This document shows, piece by piece, positions 51,494 through 60,824 of a DNA stretch of 64,000 bases. The notes beneath the pieces were generated by a model. The model saw only the letters and a program-made list of their open reading frames with translations, was not told the DNA's origin and did no database searches. A program made the position numbers and the translations under genes. Source of the stretch: DATJFQ01 sp035492775. Its GTDB lineage: Bacteria; Acidobacteriota; Vicinamibacteria; Vicinamibacterales; 2-12-FULL-66-21. The DNA is taken from contig DATJIW010000051.1 of the NCBI GenBank assembly GCA_035492775.1, positions 1-64,000 on the forward strand, in the 5' to 3' direction. Position 1 is the stretch's first letter. Each line of letters opens with the position of its first letter.

Positions 51494-53950
51494 TTGGCAT
51501 ACCTCGTTTTTGCCGGAAGCTACGTGGTCGTGTATCTGGCGACCGCGGCGGCGCTCGCGCCGTGGCCGGAGGCTCGCACGATTGCGGCCGATGGCCTCCT
51601 TGGGGCGCTCGCGCTGGTGGTTCCAGCCGTCGTCCTCTGGCGACGCAGGTCCTGGGACGGCGTCCAGCGCCTCTTCTGGGACATGTTCGCCGTCAGCCAG
51701 ATCCTCTGGGCGATCGGCGAGTTCGGGTTCATGTACGGCGAGATCGTCGAAGGGCGTCCATCGTGGGTACGGTGGCACACGATGTTCAGCCTGTGCGGCG
51801 GCATCGGTCCGATGATCGCCGTCCTTGCCAGACCCGATCGCGGCGTACGGAAAGAGTCCACGGCCGCGATCGCCGTCGACCTTGCCAGCTATGGCCTGCT
51901 CGCGGCTTTCATCTATTCGTATTTCGTAATGGTGCCGAGCCTGCTGCCCGCCACCGAGACGCAGGTGGAGTCGGTGCTGCTCTCGCTGGTGGAAGCGCAC
52001 CGGTTCCTGCTCGTCGCGGGATTCGCTGTCGGGTACTGGATTGCACGTGACGAGAACTGGCGAAGGACGTATCTGCAGATCCTCGCGGGCACGACTTCGG
52101 GTTTCGTCCTGCGGCTGGTGACGAATCGCGCCATCGCGAACCACTCCTATTACAGCGGCAGCGTCTTCGATCTCGCGTGGATCGTGCCGTTCTTCGCGTA
52201 CGTCTGGGCCGCCTGTGAGGCACCTGCCTCCCGCGCCGAGGCAGACGAGGCCATGGGCCGCGCGGCGACGCCTTCGGCGCTCACGTCTGTCATTCCCGTG
52301 CTCGGCATTCCACTCATCGGTTACGGCCTGCTGTGGCTCTCTCCGATCGGCGGCGCGGAGGACTCGTTCCGTGTGCTGCTGACGACGATCTGCTCTGCGG
52401 GCGGTCTGGGCCTCTTGACGCTTCGATTGACCGTGCAGTCGAGCGAGTTACATCGCGCCGACGAGCGGCTCAAACTGCTGGCCGCCGCGGTGGAACAGAC
52501 GGGCGATCTGATCATCATTACGACGCCGGACGCCCGCATCGAGCATGCGAACGAAGCCGCGGTGCGCGCGCTTGGATATCCGCGCGAGCAGCTCGCGTCC
52601 ATGCGGCTGCCGGACGTTCTCGACGAGGCCCAGCGTGATCTCGTCGGTCAGATCGGTACGCACGTGCGCGGGAGCGGCGTCTGGCGCGGCACTCTGTATC
52701 ACCGGCGCGCCGATGGGCGGACGTTCCCGGCCGCCAGCACCGTCGTTGCGTTGCGCGGAGACGACGGCAGCGTGACGCATTTCGTCGGGGTCCAGCGGGA
52801 CATCACCGAGGAGCTCCGGCTGCGTGACCAGCTGGTGAACAGCGAGCGACTCTCGGCCGTTGGCGAGCTCGTCGCGGGGGTCGCGCACGAAATCAACAAT
52901 CCTCTTCAGACGATCGTGGGCTGCGTGGAGCTGCTGATCGAGGAGGGCCGCGACACCGCGGTCGTGCGGGACCTCAAGCTGGTGAGGCAGGAAGCGGCGC
53001 GCGCGGGCCAGATCGTCCGGAACCTGCTGTCGTTCGTCCGTCGCGGATCGCCGGACCGCAAGCTCGTCGATCTGAACGACATCGTCCGCGCGATGGCGGA
53101 CCTGCGGGAGTTTCACCTCGTGCAGCGCGGCGTGACGCTGACACTCGATCTCGCGCCGCAGCGTCTGCCGGTGGTTGCCAACCGCGACGAGATCCAGCAG
53201 ATCGTCGTCAACAATCTCCTGAACGCCGAGCATGCGCTCATGTCGTCGGGCACGCCACAGCCGGCCATCACGCTGAAGACGTGGACCGATGGGGGCATGC
53301 ACGTCGTCGAGATGTCCGACAATGGGCCCGGCATCAGCCCGGAGCTGCGTGGACGTATCTTCGAACCGTTCTTCACGACGAAGGACGTTGGAGAAGGGAC
53401 CGGCCTCGGCCTTTCGATCTCGCTTGGGATTGCTCGTGCGCACGGCGGCGCGCTCGAACTCTGCGACGGCGTGCCGGGCACGGGGGCCTGTTTCCGCCTG
53501 TCCATTCCGGCGGCGATTCCTGCGGCGGCCACCGTTGGTGCCGGCGACCTCTCAGCTGATCGAGTGGACGCCGCCGGCGAAGGCCGACGCGCGCTTGTTG
53601 TGGAAGACGAAGCTCCAATCCGTCAACTCATCGTGCGTCTGCTGCAGCGACGTGGTTATGCCGTCGTCGAAGCGCATTCGCGGACGGCGGCGCAGGATGC
53701 AGTGCGCGGCGGCTCTTTCGACCTCGTGCTCTGCGATCTCCGGTTGTCCGACGGCAGCGGTGTGAGCGTCGTGGAGGACATCCGTGCCGTCTCCCCGATC
53801 CTCACGCGGCGGGTGATATTCGTTACGGGCGACGCGAGCGGCCTCGCCGCCGCGGAACCGGAATTTGCGGACATGCCAGTGCTGCCGAAGCCGTTTACGA
53901 GCGCCGACCTCGATCGCGCGTTGACCTCGCTGATGGCGTCGGCTTCGTAG
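51494..53950 (+). CDS. hybrid sensor histidine kinase (7-9 TM, PAS, HisKA, HATPase, receiver)
   Basis: The 818-residue protein has about eight or nine hydrophobic helices (1-310), a PAS domain (about 325-445, DARIEHANEAAVRALGYP), HisKA with phospho-acceptor His465 in GVAHEINNPLQ, HATPase boxes NNLLNAEHAL, DNGPGIS, FEPFFTTK and GTGLGLS, and a C-terminal receiver with Asp748 in CDLRLSDG and Lys in PKPF. The phosphorelay could pass to the single-domain receiver at 3.6 kb or another partner. TTG start at 51494; no better start gives the first helix. A strong terminator follows. Confidence 0.88.
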   Translation: MAYLVFAGSYVVVYLATAAALAPWPEARTIAADGLLGALALVVPAVVLWRRRSWDGVQRLFWDMFAVSQILWAIGEFGFMYGEIVEGRPSWVRWHTMFSLCGGIGPMIAVLARPDRGVRKESTAAIAVDLASYGLLAAFIYSYFVMVPSLLPATETQVESVLLSLVEAHRFLLVAGFAVGYWIARDENWRRTYLQILAGTTSGFVLRLVTNRAIANHSYYSGSVFDLAWIVPFFAYVWAACEAPASRAEADEAMGRAATPSALTSVIPVLGIPLIGYGLLWLSPIGGAEDSFRVLLTTICSAGGLGLLTLRLTVQSSELHRADERLKLLAAAVEQTGDLIIITTPDARIEHANEAAVRALGYPREQLASMRLPDVLDEAQRDLVGQIGTHVRGSGVWRGTLYHRRADGRTFPAASTVVALRGDDGSVTHFVGVQRDITEELRLRDQLVNSERLSAVGELVAGVAHEINNPLQTIVGCVELLIEEGRDTAVVRDLKLVRQEAARAGQIVRNLLSFVRRGSPDRKLVDLNDIVRAMADLREFHLVQRGVTLTLDLAPQRLPVVANRDEIQQIVVNNLLNAEHALMSSGTPQPAITLKTWTDGGMHVVEMSDNGPGISPELRGRIFEPFFTTKDVGEGTGLGLSISLGIARAHGGALELCDGVPGTGACFRLSIPAAIPAAATVGAGDLSADRVDAAGEGRRALVVEDEAPIRQLIVRLLQRRGYAVVEAHSRTAAQDAVRGGSFDLVLCDLRLSDGSGVSVVEDIRAVSPILTRRVIFVTGDASGLAAAEPEFADMPVLPKPFTSADLDRALTSLMASAS

Positions 53951-53987
53951 TCACCCTGTCACCACCCTGCACCGCAAAGTGCGAATT

Positions 53988-54020
53988 GGGCGCAGCCGCG
54001 GCGCGGTTGCGCCCTTTTTT
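53988..54020 (+). terminator. rho-independent terminator after the hybrid kinase
   Basis: The stem GGGCGCAGCCG / CGGTTGCGCCC (53988-53998 and 54004-54014; one G-U pair) with a 5-base loop is followed by six T (54015-54020). It lies 38 bases after the stop. Confidence 0.92.
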
Positions 54021-54049
54021 CGTTCGAGCGCTGATATGATCCGAAGGTT

Positions 54050-55255
54050 ATGCCCCCGCCTGAGGTCGTCATCGTCGGCGCCGCTCGTACGCCGATCGGC
54101 CGCTACGGCGGGTCGCTGAGGAACGTCCATCCGGCGGAACTCGGCGCCGTCGCCGCCCGCGCAGCACTCGCACGCGCTGGCGTCCCGGCCGACGTTGTCG
54201 ACGAAGTGCTGATCGGTCATGGCCGCCAGGCCGGCTCGGGTCCCAATCCCGCGCGGCAGGTCGGGATTCGCGCCGGCATTCCCGATACCGTCCCCGCGCA
54301 GACGATCAATAAGGCGTGTGCCTCCGGCATGCAGGCCATCGCGAGTGGTGCGCAGTCCATCATGCTCGGCGAGGCCGATGTCGTCGTCGCCGGCGGCATC
54401 GAGTCGATGAGCCGCATGCCGTATCTCATCGATTCCGAGGACGCACGCTGGGGCCACAAGATGGGCGCCTTCACGCTCGTCGACGCCATGTATCGCGACG
54501 GCTTCACATGCTCCGTGTGCGGCATGATCATGGGGGAGACTGCGGAAGTGCTCGCGCGTCAGTACGGGGTCACCCGTGAGCAGTCCGATGCGTACGCGCT
54601 CGAGAGCCAGCGCCGCGCGGAGCACGCCATGACCGCCGGGCGCTTCCGTGACGAGATCGCGCCCGTGGTCTATACGGATGCCAAGGCACGCGAGCAGACG
54701 CTCGACCACGATGAACATCCGCGTGCGGGGACGACAATCGAGAGCCTTGCGAAGCTGCCGCTCGTATTCGGTGAGGTCGAGGGGCAGCGCGGCATCATTA
54801 CGGCTGGATCGTCTTCGGGCATCACCGACGGAGGCGCCGCTGTCGTCCTCACGAAGGCGGAGACCGCCGCATCGAAGGGCATCCAGCCACTCGCCCGAAT
54901 CATTGGATGGTCGAGCGCCGGTGTCGATCCTCGCATCATGGGCATCGGTCCGGTGCCCGCGGTGGAGAAGCTGCTGAAACGCACCGGCCTGAAACTGAAC
55001 GACTTCGACCTCGTCGAGCTGAACGAGGCGTTTGCGCCGCAGGTCCTTGCCGTGCTGCGCGATCTCCCGATTCCGATGGAAACGCTGAACGTCAACGGCG
55101 GTGCGATCGCCCTGGGTCATCCAATCGGGGCCAGCGGCACGCGGATCGTCGTGACATTGCTCTACGAGATGATGCGCCGAAAGGCGAAGCGCGGCCTCGC
55201 AACTCTGTGCGTGAGCGGCGGCATGGGCATGGCCTTGGGGGTGGAATTGTGTTGA
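54050..55255 (+). CDS. acetyl-CoA acetyltransferase (thiolase)
   Basis: The 401-residue thiolase has acylated Cys90 in NKACASGMQA, His357 in LGHPIGASG and Cys387 in CVSGGMG; NEAFAP is present. It condenses two acetyl-CoA or degrades beta-ketoacyl-CoA. A TATGAT hexamer ends nine bases before the ATG, implying a very short leader. It heads a group of four CoA/dehydrogenase genes, with a second thiolase downstream. Confidence 0.93.
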   Translation: MPPPEVVIVGAARTPIGRYGGSLRNVHPAELGAVAARAALARAGVPADVVDEVLIGHGRQAGSGPNPARQVGIRAGIPDTVPAQTINKACASGMQAIASGAQSIMLGEADVVVAGGIESMSRMPYLIDSEDARWGHKMGAFTLVDAMYRDGFTCSVCGMIMGETAEVLARQYGVTREQSDAYALESQRRAEHAMTAGRFRDEIAPVVYTDAKAREQTLDHDEHPRAGTTIESLAKLPLVFGEVEGQRGIITAGSSSGITDGGAAVVLTKAETAASKGIQPLARIIGWSSAGVDPRIMGIGPVPAVEKLLKRTGLKLNDFDLVELNEAFAPQVLAVLRDLPIPMETLNVNGGAIALGHPIGASGTRIVVTLLYEMMRRKAKRGLATLCVSGGMGMALGVELC

Positions 55256-55304
55256 GTCGTGGTTTTCAACTCCCAAGTGCCAAGGGGGAGTCGTAGAAAG
55301 AGTC

Positions 55305-56384
55305 ATGCGCTTCGCCATCATTGCGGGCGACGGCATCGGGAAGGAAGTCACGGCGGAAGCCGTCAAGGTCCTCACGCGCGTCGGGGAGGTCTTCGGGCGC
55401 AGCTTCGAGTTCGAGCATCTGCCGTGGGGGGCGGACTACTTTCTGGAGACGGGCATCACGCTGCCGCCGAACGGCTACGCGACGCTCCGCGACGACTTCG
55501 ACGCCATCTTCATCGGCGCGCTCGGCGACCCGCGCGTTCCGGATAACCGACACGCGCGCGACATCCTGCTCGGGACTCGGTTCGAACTCGATCTGTACGT
55601 CAACTACCGGCCCGTGACGCTGCTCGACGAGCGCCTGTGTCCGCTCAAGGGAAGAGGACCAGACGATGTGAACTTCGTCGTCTTTCGAGAGAACACGGAA
55701 GGCCTCTACGTAAGCGTCGGCGGCCGCTTCAAAGCCGGGACCGACGATGAAATCGCGATCCAGGAGGAGCTGAACACTTTCAAGGGCGTGAACCGGATCA
55801 TCCGTCACGCCTTCGAGTTCGCGCGCGAGCGGGGGCTCACGAAAGTCTGCATGGCCGACAAGAGCAACGCCATGCAGCAGGGACATGCGCTATGGCAGCG
55901 CGTCTTCCGTGCAGTCGCTGCCGAATACCCTGACATCCAGGCGACCCACTACTTCATCGATGCGCTCGCGATGTACATGGTGCTGGATCCGGGACAGTTT
56001 CAGGTGATCGTCACGAACAATCTCTTCGGCGACATCATCACCGACCTCGGCGCGACGTTCCAGGGCGGGCTCGGGATGGCTGCGTCGGGGAACATCCATC
56101 CGGGCAAAACGTCGATGTTCGAGCCGGTCCACGGTTCGGCGCCGAAATTTGCCGGCAAAAACATCGCGAACCCGATCGGCGCTATTGCGTCTGCGGCGCT
56201 GATGCTCGAGACGCTCGGGTCGAAGCAGGAGGCGGCCGCGATCGACGCGGCGATCCTGAAGGCCGTTCGTGACAAGCAGGCGACCCAGGACATTGGCGGC
56301 AGCCTCGGAACACGCGAAGCCGGCGACTACATCAGGAACCAGATCGCACTACGCGAACCAAATCGAACGACAGAGAACGGCTGA
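55305..56384 (+). CDS. isocitrate/isopropylmalate dehydrogenase family protein
   Basis: 359 residues of the beta-decarboxylating dehydrogenase family: IAGDGIGKEV, RENTEGLYVSVGG, KVCMADKSNAMQ, metal-binding Asp residues in LFGDIITDLG and EPVHGSAPKFAGKNIANP. It could be LeuB, a homoisocitrate, tartrate or malate-type enzyme; no leucine genes surround it. It is placed between two thiolase genes. The last residues (EPNRTTENG) come from a short repeat-like DNA stretch. Confidence 0.88.
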   Translation: MRFAIIAGDGIGKEVTAEAVKVLTRVGEVFGRSFEFEHLPWGADYFLETGITLPPNGYATLRDDFDAIFIGALGDPRVPDNRHARDILLGTRFELDLYVNYRPVTLLDERLCPLKGRGPDDVNFVVFRENTEGLYVSVGGRFKAGTDDEIAIQEELNTFKGVNRIIRHAFEFARERGLTKVCMADKSNAMQQGHALWQRVFRAVAAEYPDIQATHYFIDALAMYMVLDPGQFQVIVTNNLFGDIITDLGATFQGGLGMAASGNIHPGKTSMFEPVHGSAPKFAGKNIANPIGAIASAALMLETLGSKQEAAAIDAAILKAVRDKQATQDIGGSLGTREAGDYIRNQIALREPNRTTENG

Positions 56385-56403
56385 TGGCCAACGGACAACT
56401 GAC

Positions 56404-57585
56404 ATGAGCTCTGATATCTACATCCTGGGCGGCGCGCGGACGCCCATGGGCGAATACACCGGGAAACTGAAGGACTTTTCCGCGATCGATCTCGGCGCGA
56501 TCGCGGCACGCACCGCCATGGAGCGGACCGGCGTCAAGCCTGGGAACGTCGACCACGTCGTCTTCGGCAACGTCATGCAGACGAGTTCGGACGCCGTGTA
56601 TGGCGCCCGGCATGTGGGGTTGAAAGCGGGCCTGCCGATCGAGGTGCCGGCGCTGACCGTCAATCGTCTTTGCGGGTCCGGCATCCAGGCGGCGATCAAC
56701 GGCGGGCAACTGATTCGGCTCGGCGAGGCCGACGTGGTCCTCACGGGCGGGATGGAGAGCATGAGTCAGGCGCCGCATGTCATCCGCGGACTCCGCAACG
56801 GGCTCCGCCTCGGACAGGGACAGCTCGAGGATTCGCTCTGGTCGGCGCTCCTCGACACCCACTGCGGGTGCTCGATGGCGGTCACAGCCGAGAACTGCGC
56901 AGCGAAATACAACGTGACGCGCGAAGAGCAGGATGCGTATGCGATCCGGTCGCAGAAACTCGCCGACAGGGCGTGGAAGGACGGCCGGCTGAAGGAAGAA
57001 GTCGTACCGGTCGAGATCAAGGGCCGGAAGGGCGTCGAGGTCTTCGCCCAGGACGATCACATGCGTCCCGAATCGACGATGGAAGGACTCGCGAAGCTTC
57101 CGGCGGCGTTCAGCAAGAATGGCTGCGTGACAGCCGGCAATGCGAGCGGGATCGTCGACGGCGGCGCTGCACTGCTGCTCGCCTCCGGGAATGGCGTGAA
57201 AGAACACGAGCTGACGCCGCTCGCGAAGTTGACGAACTGGGCGTACGTCGGCGTGGACCCGTCGCTGATGGGCATGGGGCCCGCGCCGGCGACTCGAAAG
57301 GTGCTCGATCAGGCCGACCTCACGTTGAAGGACATCGATCTGATAGAGGTGAACGAAGCGTTCGCCGCGCAGTACCTGTCGGTCGAGAAGGAACTCGGCC
57401 TCGACCGCGATCGGGTCAACGTGAACGGCGGCGCGATCGCGCTCGGACATCCGCTCGGGATGACGGGCACGCGGCTGCTGCTGACCCTCACGCTGGAGTT
57501 GCGCCGGCGGGGCGCGAAGCGCGGTCTCGCCACCGCGTGCATCGGTGGCGGCCAGGGCATCGCAGCGATAGTGGAAACTGTGTAG
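56404..57585 (+). CDS. acetyl-CoA acyltransferase (second thiolase)
   Basis: 393 residues; Cys90 in LCGSGIQAAI, His349 in LGHPLGMTG, Cys379 in ACIGGGQG, NEAFAAQ. It is paralogous to the upstream thiolase but clearly diverged. The ATG at 56404 is preceded by a 19-base gap with ACGGAC-like words also seen before the permease gene at 43558. Confidence 0.93.
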   Translation: MSSDIYILGGARTPMGEYTGKLKDFSAIDLGAIAARTAMERTGVKPGNVDHVVFGNVMQTSSDAVYGARHVGLKAGLPIEVPALTVNRLCGSGIQAAINGGQLIRLGEADVVLTGGMESMSQAPHVIRGLRNGLRLGQGQLEDSLWSALLDTHCGCSMAVTAENCAAKYNVTREEQDAYAIRSQKLADRAWKDGRLKEEVVPVEIKGRKGVEVFAQDDHMRPESTMEGLAKLPAAFSKNGCVTAGNASGIVDGGAALLLASGNGVKEHELTPLAKLTNWAYVGVDPSLMGMGPAPATRKVLDQADLTLKDIDLIEVNEAFAAQYLSVEKELGLDRDRVNVNGGAIALGHPLGMTGTRLLLTLTLELRRRGAKRGLATACIGGGQGIAAIVETV

Positions 57586-57594
57586 GTGACTATG

Positions 57595-57645
57595 GCTCAA
57601 CTTCTAATTCCCAATTCCCAATTCTCCCAATTCCGAAGGGGCAGT
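57595..57645. repeat. AATTCCC micro-repeat in the thiolase/dehydrogenase gap
   Basis: TAATTCCCAATTCCCAATTC is a short tandem of AATTCCC words, the same family as the block at 25524-25659, here without an inverted copy. Confidence 0.65.
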
Positions 57646-57683
57646 CCGGAGTTGACGCGGCCATCGGGCGAAACAGGAGTGCG

Positions 57684-58544
57684 ATGAGTCTGGATATGGA
57701 GATCAAGACGGTCGGCGTATTAGGTTGCGGATTGATGGGAGCCGGAATCGCGCAGGTGTGCGCGGCGGCCGGCTACAAGACGATCGTCCGCGAAGTCGAA
57801 GAGTCGTACCTCAAGAAGGGGATGGGCCGCATCGAGAAGTTCCTCGGCGACGGCGTTGCGAAAGGCAAGGTGACGGCGGAGGCGCAGGCGAGCACGCTCG
57901 CGAACCTGTCCGGTACCACGAAGCTCGAGGACCTCGGCTCCTGCGGCCTGATAATCGAGGCGATCATCGAGAACGTCGACGAGAAAGCGAAGGCATTCGG
58001 CGTGCTGGACTCGGTCTGCGGGCCGCAGACGATCTTCTGCTCGAACACCTCTTCCCTGTGCATCACGGAACTCGCGTCGAAGACGAAGCGGCCGGATCGT
58101 TTCACGGGCCTGCATTTCTTCAATCCGGTGCCACTGATGAAGCTCGTCGAAGTGATCCGGTCGCTGACCACGAGCGACGAGACGTATGCGACGGTCTTCT
58201 CCTTCGCGCAGTCGCTCGGCAAGGAGCCGATCACCGCGCCCGACAAGCCGGGTTTCATCGTCAATCGTCTGCTGGTCCCGTACCTGCTCGACGCCGTCAG
58301 GGCGTATGAGAACGGCCTCGGCTCCGTGGACGACATCGACAAGGGAATGAAATTGGGCTGCGGGTACCCGATGGGACCGTTCACGCTGCTGGATTTCGTC
58401 GGACTGGACACGACGTACTACATCGCGAATATCATGTTCGACGAATACCGCGAGCCTGCGTACGCGCCGCCGCCGCTGCTCAAGCGCATGGTGCTGGCGG
58501 GACGGTTGGGCAAGAAGAGCGGCCACGGCTTCTACAAGTACTGA
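57684..58544 (+). CDS. 3-hydroxybutyryl-CoA dehydrogenase
   Basis: 286 residues of the 3-hydroxyacyl-CoA dehydrogenase family: Rossmann GCGLMGAGIAQ, IIEAIIENVDEKAKAF, CSNTSSLCITELAS (active Ser/Asn), catalytic His in GLHFFNPVPLM, and PGFIVNRLLVPYL. AGGAG at 57675-57679 sets the ATG at 57684. With the thiolases upstream it forms the acetoacetyl-CoA to hydroxybutyryl-CoA step, or beta-oxidation in reverse. Confidence 0.94.
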   Translation: MSLDMEIKTVGVLGCGLMGAGIAQVCAAAGYKTIVREVEESYLKKGMGRIEKFLGDGVAKGKVTAEAQASTLANLSGTTKLEDLGSCGLIIEAIIENVDEKAKAFGVLDSVCGPQTIFCSNTSSLCITELASKTKRPDRFTGLHFFNPVPLMKLVEVIRSLTTSDETYATVFSFAQSLGKEPITAPDKPGFIVNRLLVPYLLDAVRAYENGLGSVDDIDKGMKLGCGYPMGPFTLLDFVGLDTTYYIANIMFDEYREPAYAPPPLLKRMVLAGRLGKKSGHGFYKY

Positions 58545-58742
58545 CGAACGCGCGACACGATTGCCGCCCGCTCTGTCGAACAACATCCTGCTCGTCAACT
58601 CGCGGAGCTGGTGGTCCAGCGCAACCGGATCTCCACGACGGCGCGGCGCGCGTCTTCGTTCGTTCTTTGTGGGATTGACGATTGGGGCTGCTGGCGGCGC
58701 GGCGTTTCCCAGTTGTAACGACAAACTACCCGCACGGAGAAA
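58545..58742. other. 198-base convergent gap, nothing recognised
   Basis: There is no clear gene or strong hairpin with a T-run. On the minus strand a short frame reads DARRAVVEIRLRW, possibly a gene scar. Short open frames crossing it are not supported. Confidence 0.4.
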
Positions 58743-59465
58743 TTACCCGAGTTTCGACGCGAGCTGCTGCGCCTTCGCCTTGAACTCGCGATCTTCGGGT
58801 TCCCAGTCCGGATCGATCGGCGCGTCGAGTACCCGCTGCAGCATCGTCTTCGCTTCCGCTTTCTTGCCTTCGTCCTGCAGCGTTTCAGCGAGGAAATAGA
58901 GCGTCGCCGTGCTCTGTGGGTTGTAGGTGAGCGCCTTGCGCAGGTGGTCTTCGGATTGTTTGTTGCTGCCGCCGAAGAGGCCCGGCACCTTGTTGTACCA
59001 GCGCCCGAGCGCGCGGTCGGCGGAGCCCTGCTGAAACGCGGGGGCGAGGCGCAGCACCGTTTCCAGCTCGGTCTTGATATCGCCGCGGTATTTGAGTCCC
59101 TGGTGCAACCCGAACGATTCCGCAAGCGCCCCCATGTTCGCGGCGCTCCAGAAGTGCCCCTCGGGCTTGTCGGGCTGCAGCGCGACGGCTGTGCGGCCAG
59201 CCGCGATGCCGTCCTCGAAGAGCTGCTTGCGCTCCGCAGCCGGCGCATGTCCACCGAGCCAGTACCGCGCGCGCGCGAGCTTCCAGGCAGACTCGAAATC
59301 GCGTGGATCCTGCGCGAGCCGTTCGGCCCAGATCCGCGCCGCTTCGCGTGCCTTCGACAGGTCCGCGCGCTGCGCGTAGAGGGCGTCGGGAACCTGCTGA
59401 GCGGCCGGCGCATCAAAAGAGGCGCCGGAAAGCGCCATGTACAATACGAAAATGCAGGAAATCAT
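58743..59465 (-). CDS. hypothetical exported TPR-like protein
   Basis: 240 residues. The start at 59465 gives MISCIFVLYMALSGAS, a hydrophobic leader; a start at 59438 would remove it. The helical repeats FESAWKLARARYWLGG, AVALQPDKPEGHFWSA and LTYNPQSTATLYFLAETL look like TPR units, as in RMD-type or TRAP-associated TPR proteins. The 5' end overlaps the divergent folE start by 14 bases. Function unknown. Confidence 0.72.
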   Translation of the reverse strand: MISCIFVLYMALSGASFDAPAAQQVPDALYAQRADLSKAREAARIWAERLAQDPRDFESAWKLARARYWLGGHAPAAERKQLFEDGIAAGRTAVALQPDKPEGHFWSAANMGALAESFGLHQGLKYRGDIKTELETVLRLAPAFQQGSADRALGRWYNKVPGLFGGSNKQSEDHLRKALTYNPQSTATLYFLAETLQDEGKKAEAKTMLQRVLDAPIDPDWEPEDREFKAKAQQLASKLG

Positions 59466-60063
59466 CCGTCAACTGCTCGCGGAAATCGGCGAAGACCCCA
59501 CGCGCGAGGGGCTGCGCGACACGCCGCAGCGGGTTGAACGAGCCCTTCGTTTCCTCACGGGCGGCTACACCGCCGACGTGGATGCCGTGCTCAACAACGC
59601 GCTGTTCACTGTCGATTATAACGAGATGGTGATCGTCAAGGACATCGACTACTACAGCCTCTGCGAGCACCATCTGCTGCCGTTTTTCGGCAAGGTCCAC
59701 ATCGCGTACATCCCCAATGGCAAGGTGATTGGGCTCAGCAAGATCCCGCGCCTGGTCGACGTGTTCGCGCGCCGCCTGCAGATCCAGGAACGGATGACGA
59801 ACCAAATCGCCGAGACGATCCGCGACACGATCCGGCCGCTCGGCGTCGCCGTCGTTTGTGAAGGCACTCACCTGTGCATGGCGATGCGCGGCGTGGAAAA
59901 GCAGAATTCGTTTGCGATTACGAGCGCGATGCTCGGCGCGTTCCAGTCGGATGCGCGCACCCGTTCGGAATTCCTCGAGTTGATCCGGCGTGCCGGCACG
60001 CCGGTCCACCGCTCACTGCGCGCTTCGCACGATCTCGTGGAGGCGCCGGACGCCGTCGGTTAA
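59452..60063 (+). CDS. folE: GTP cyclohydrolase I
   Basis: 203 residues; it makes dihydroneopterin triphosphate for folate. Zinc ligands Cys71 and His74 in CEHHLLPFFGKVHIAY, and Cys142 in CEGTHLCM; GLSKIPRLVDVFARR, QERMTNQIA and RGVEKQNS complete the signature. ATG at 59452 follows TACAAT by six bases, suggesting a near-leaderless message; an in-frame ATG lies at 59437. The 3' end overlaps the convergent neighbour by 51 bases. Confidence 0.96.
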   Translation: MQEIIRQLLAEIGEDPTREGLRDTPQRVERALRFLTGGYTADVDAVLNNALFTVDYNEMVIVKDIDYYSLCEHHLLPFFGKVHIAYIPNGKVIGLSKIPRLVDVFARRLQIQERMTNQIAETIRDTIRPLGVAVVCEGTHLCMAMRGVEKQNSFAITSAMLGAFQSDARTRSEFLELIRRAGTPVHRSLRASHDLVEAPDAVG

Positions 60064-60795
60064 CGACGCGGGCCCCGGTTGCAGGATGTAGGTCGACTTG
60101 ATTTCATAGATCCGGTCCTGCCGCACGGCGTTCACCCCGTCCCATCCCGCGCGCGACACGATCGTCCGCTTGCGCATCGCCTTGCCGCACCACGAGGCGA
60201 TGATGATGTCCGGGTTGCGTTCGACGACCGCTTTTGGATCGACGATCCGGTCCTTTCCGAGGTGTGCTGTCCGCAGCTCCGGGAAAATCGGTTCGCCGCC
60301 CGCGATCTCGACCAGTTCCTCCACCCAGGTGATTCCGGAGATCAGAGGGTCGTCCCATTCCTCGAAGAACACCCGCGGCCGCCGCGGCAGGCGCCGCCCC
60401 TCTTCGGCAATCGCTTCGAGGTCCGCCGCCAACCGCGACGCCAGCGCTTCCGCCTCGGTGGAGCGTCCGACCAGGCTCCCGACGATCCGGATCATCTGCA
60501 GGATCTGGGCAACCGTCCGCTGATTGAAGGTGTACACCGGATAACCGCGGCGGATCAGTTCGCGGGCGATATCGGCCTGCAGATCGGAGAACGCGAGGAT
60601 CAGATCCGGCTTCAGCGCTTCGATCTTCTCGAAACGCGCGTTGATGAACGCGGACACCTTCGGTTTCTGCCGTGCCTCCGGCGGCCGGACGGTGTATCCG
60701 GAGACGCCGACGACGCGGTCGCCTTCACCGAGCAGGTAGAGCGTCTCGGTCGTTTCTTCGGTGAGGCAGACGATGCGCGAAGGGTACGTGCTCAC
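60013..60795 (-). CDS. BtuF-like cobalamin/metal-chelate-binding protein without signal peptide
   Basis: 260 residues of the class III periplasmic-binding fold: RIVCLTEETTETLYLLG, KPDLILAFSDLQADIARELI, PVYTFNQRTVAQIL, WVEELVEIAGG, NPDIIIASWCGKA. GTG at 60795 gives an N-terminus matching the domain, without a signal peptide; even the longest frame has none. It may therefore be a cytosolic corrinoid-binding protein. No BtuCD genes are adjacent. It overlaps folE tail to tail. Confidence 0.82.
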   Translation of the reverse strand: MSTYPSRIVCLTEETTETLYLLGEGDRVVGVSGYTVRPPEARQKPKVSAFINARFEKIEALKPDLILAFSDLQADIARELIRRGYPVYTFNQRTVAQILQMIRIVGSLVGRSTEAEALASRLAADLEAIAEEGRRLPRRPRVFFEEWDDPLISGITWVEELVEIAGGEPIFPELRTAHLGKDRIVDPKAVVERNPDIIIASWCGKAMRKRTIVSRAGWDGVNAVRQDRIYEIKSTYILQPGPASLTDGVRRLHEIVRSAQ

Positions 60796-60810
60796 GGAGC
60801 GGATGGAAAA

Positions 60811-60818
60811 ATTATACT
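60811..60818. promoter_or_regulatory. overlapping divergent -10 elements
   Basis: ATTATACT reads TATACT on the plus strand (60813-60818, six bases before the ATG at 60825) and TATAAT on the minus strand (60816-60811, 15 bases before the GTG at 60795). One AT-rich island in a GC-rich region serves both directions, so the two genes may compete for polymerase. Confidence 0.5.
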
Positions 60819-60824
60819 GAGCAC

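Noticed and set aside
58561..58899. 112-residue plus-strand frame after the hydroxybutyryl-CoA dehydrogenase gene
   Set aside because: It overlaps the opposite-strand TPR-like gene, has no ribosome-binding site and a Ser/Arg-rich random composition.
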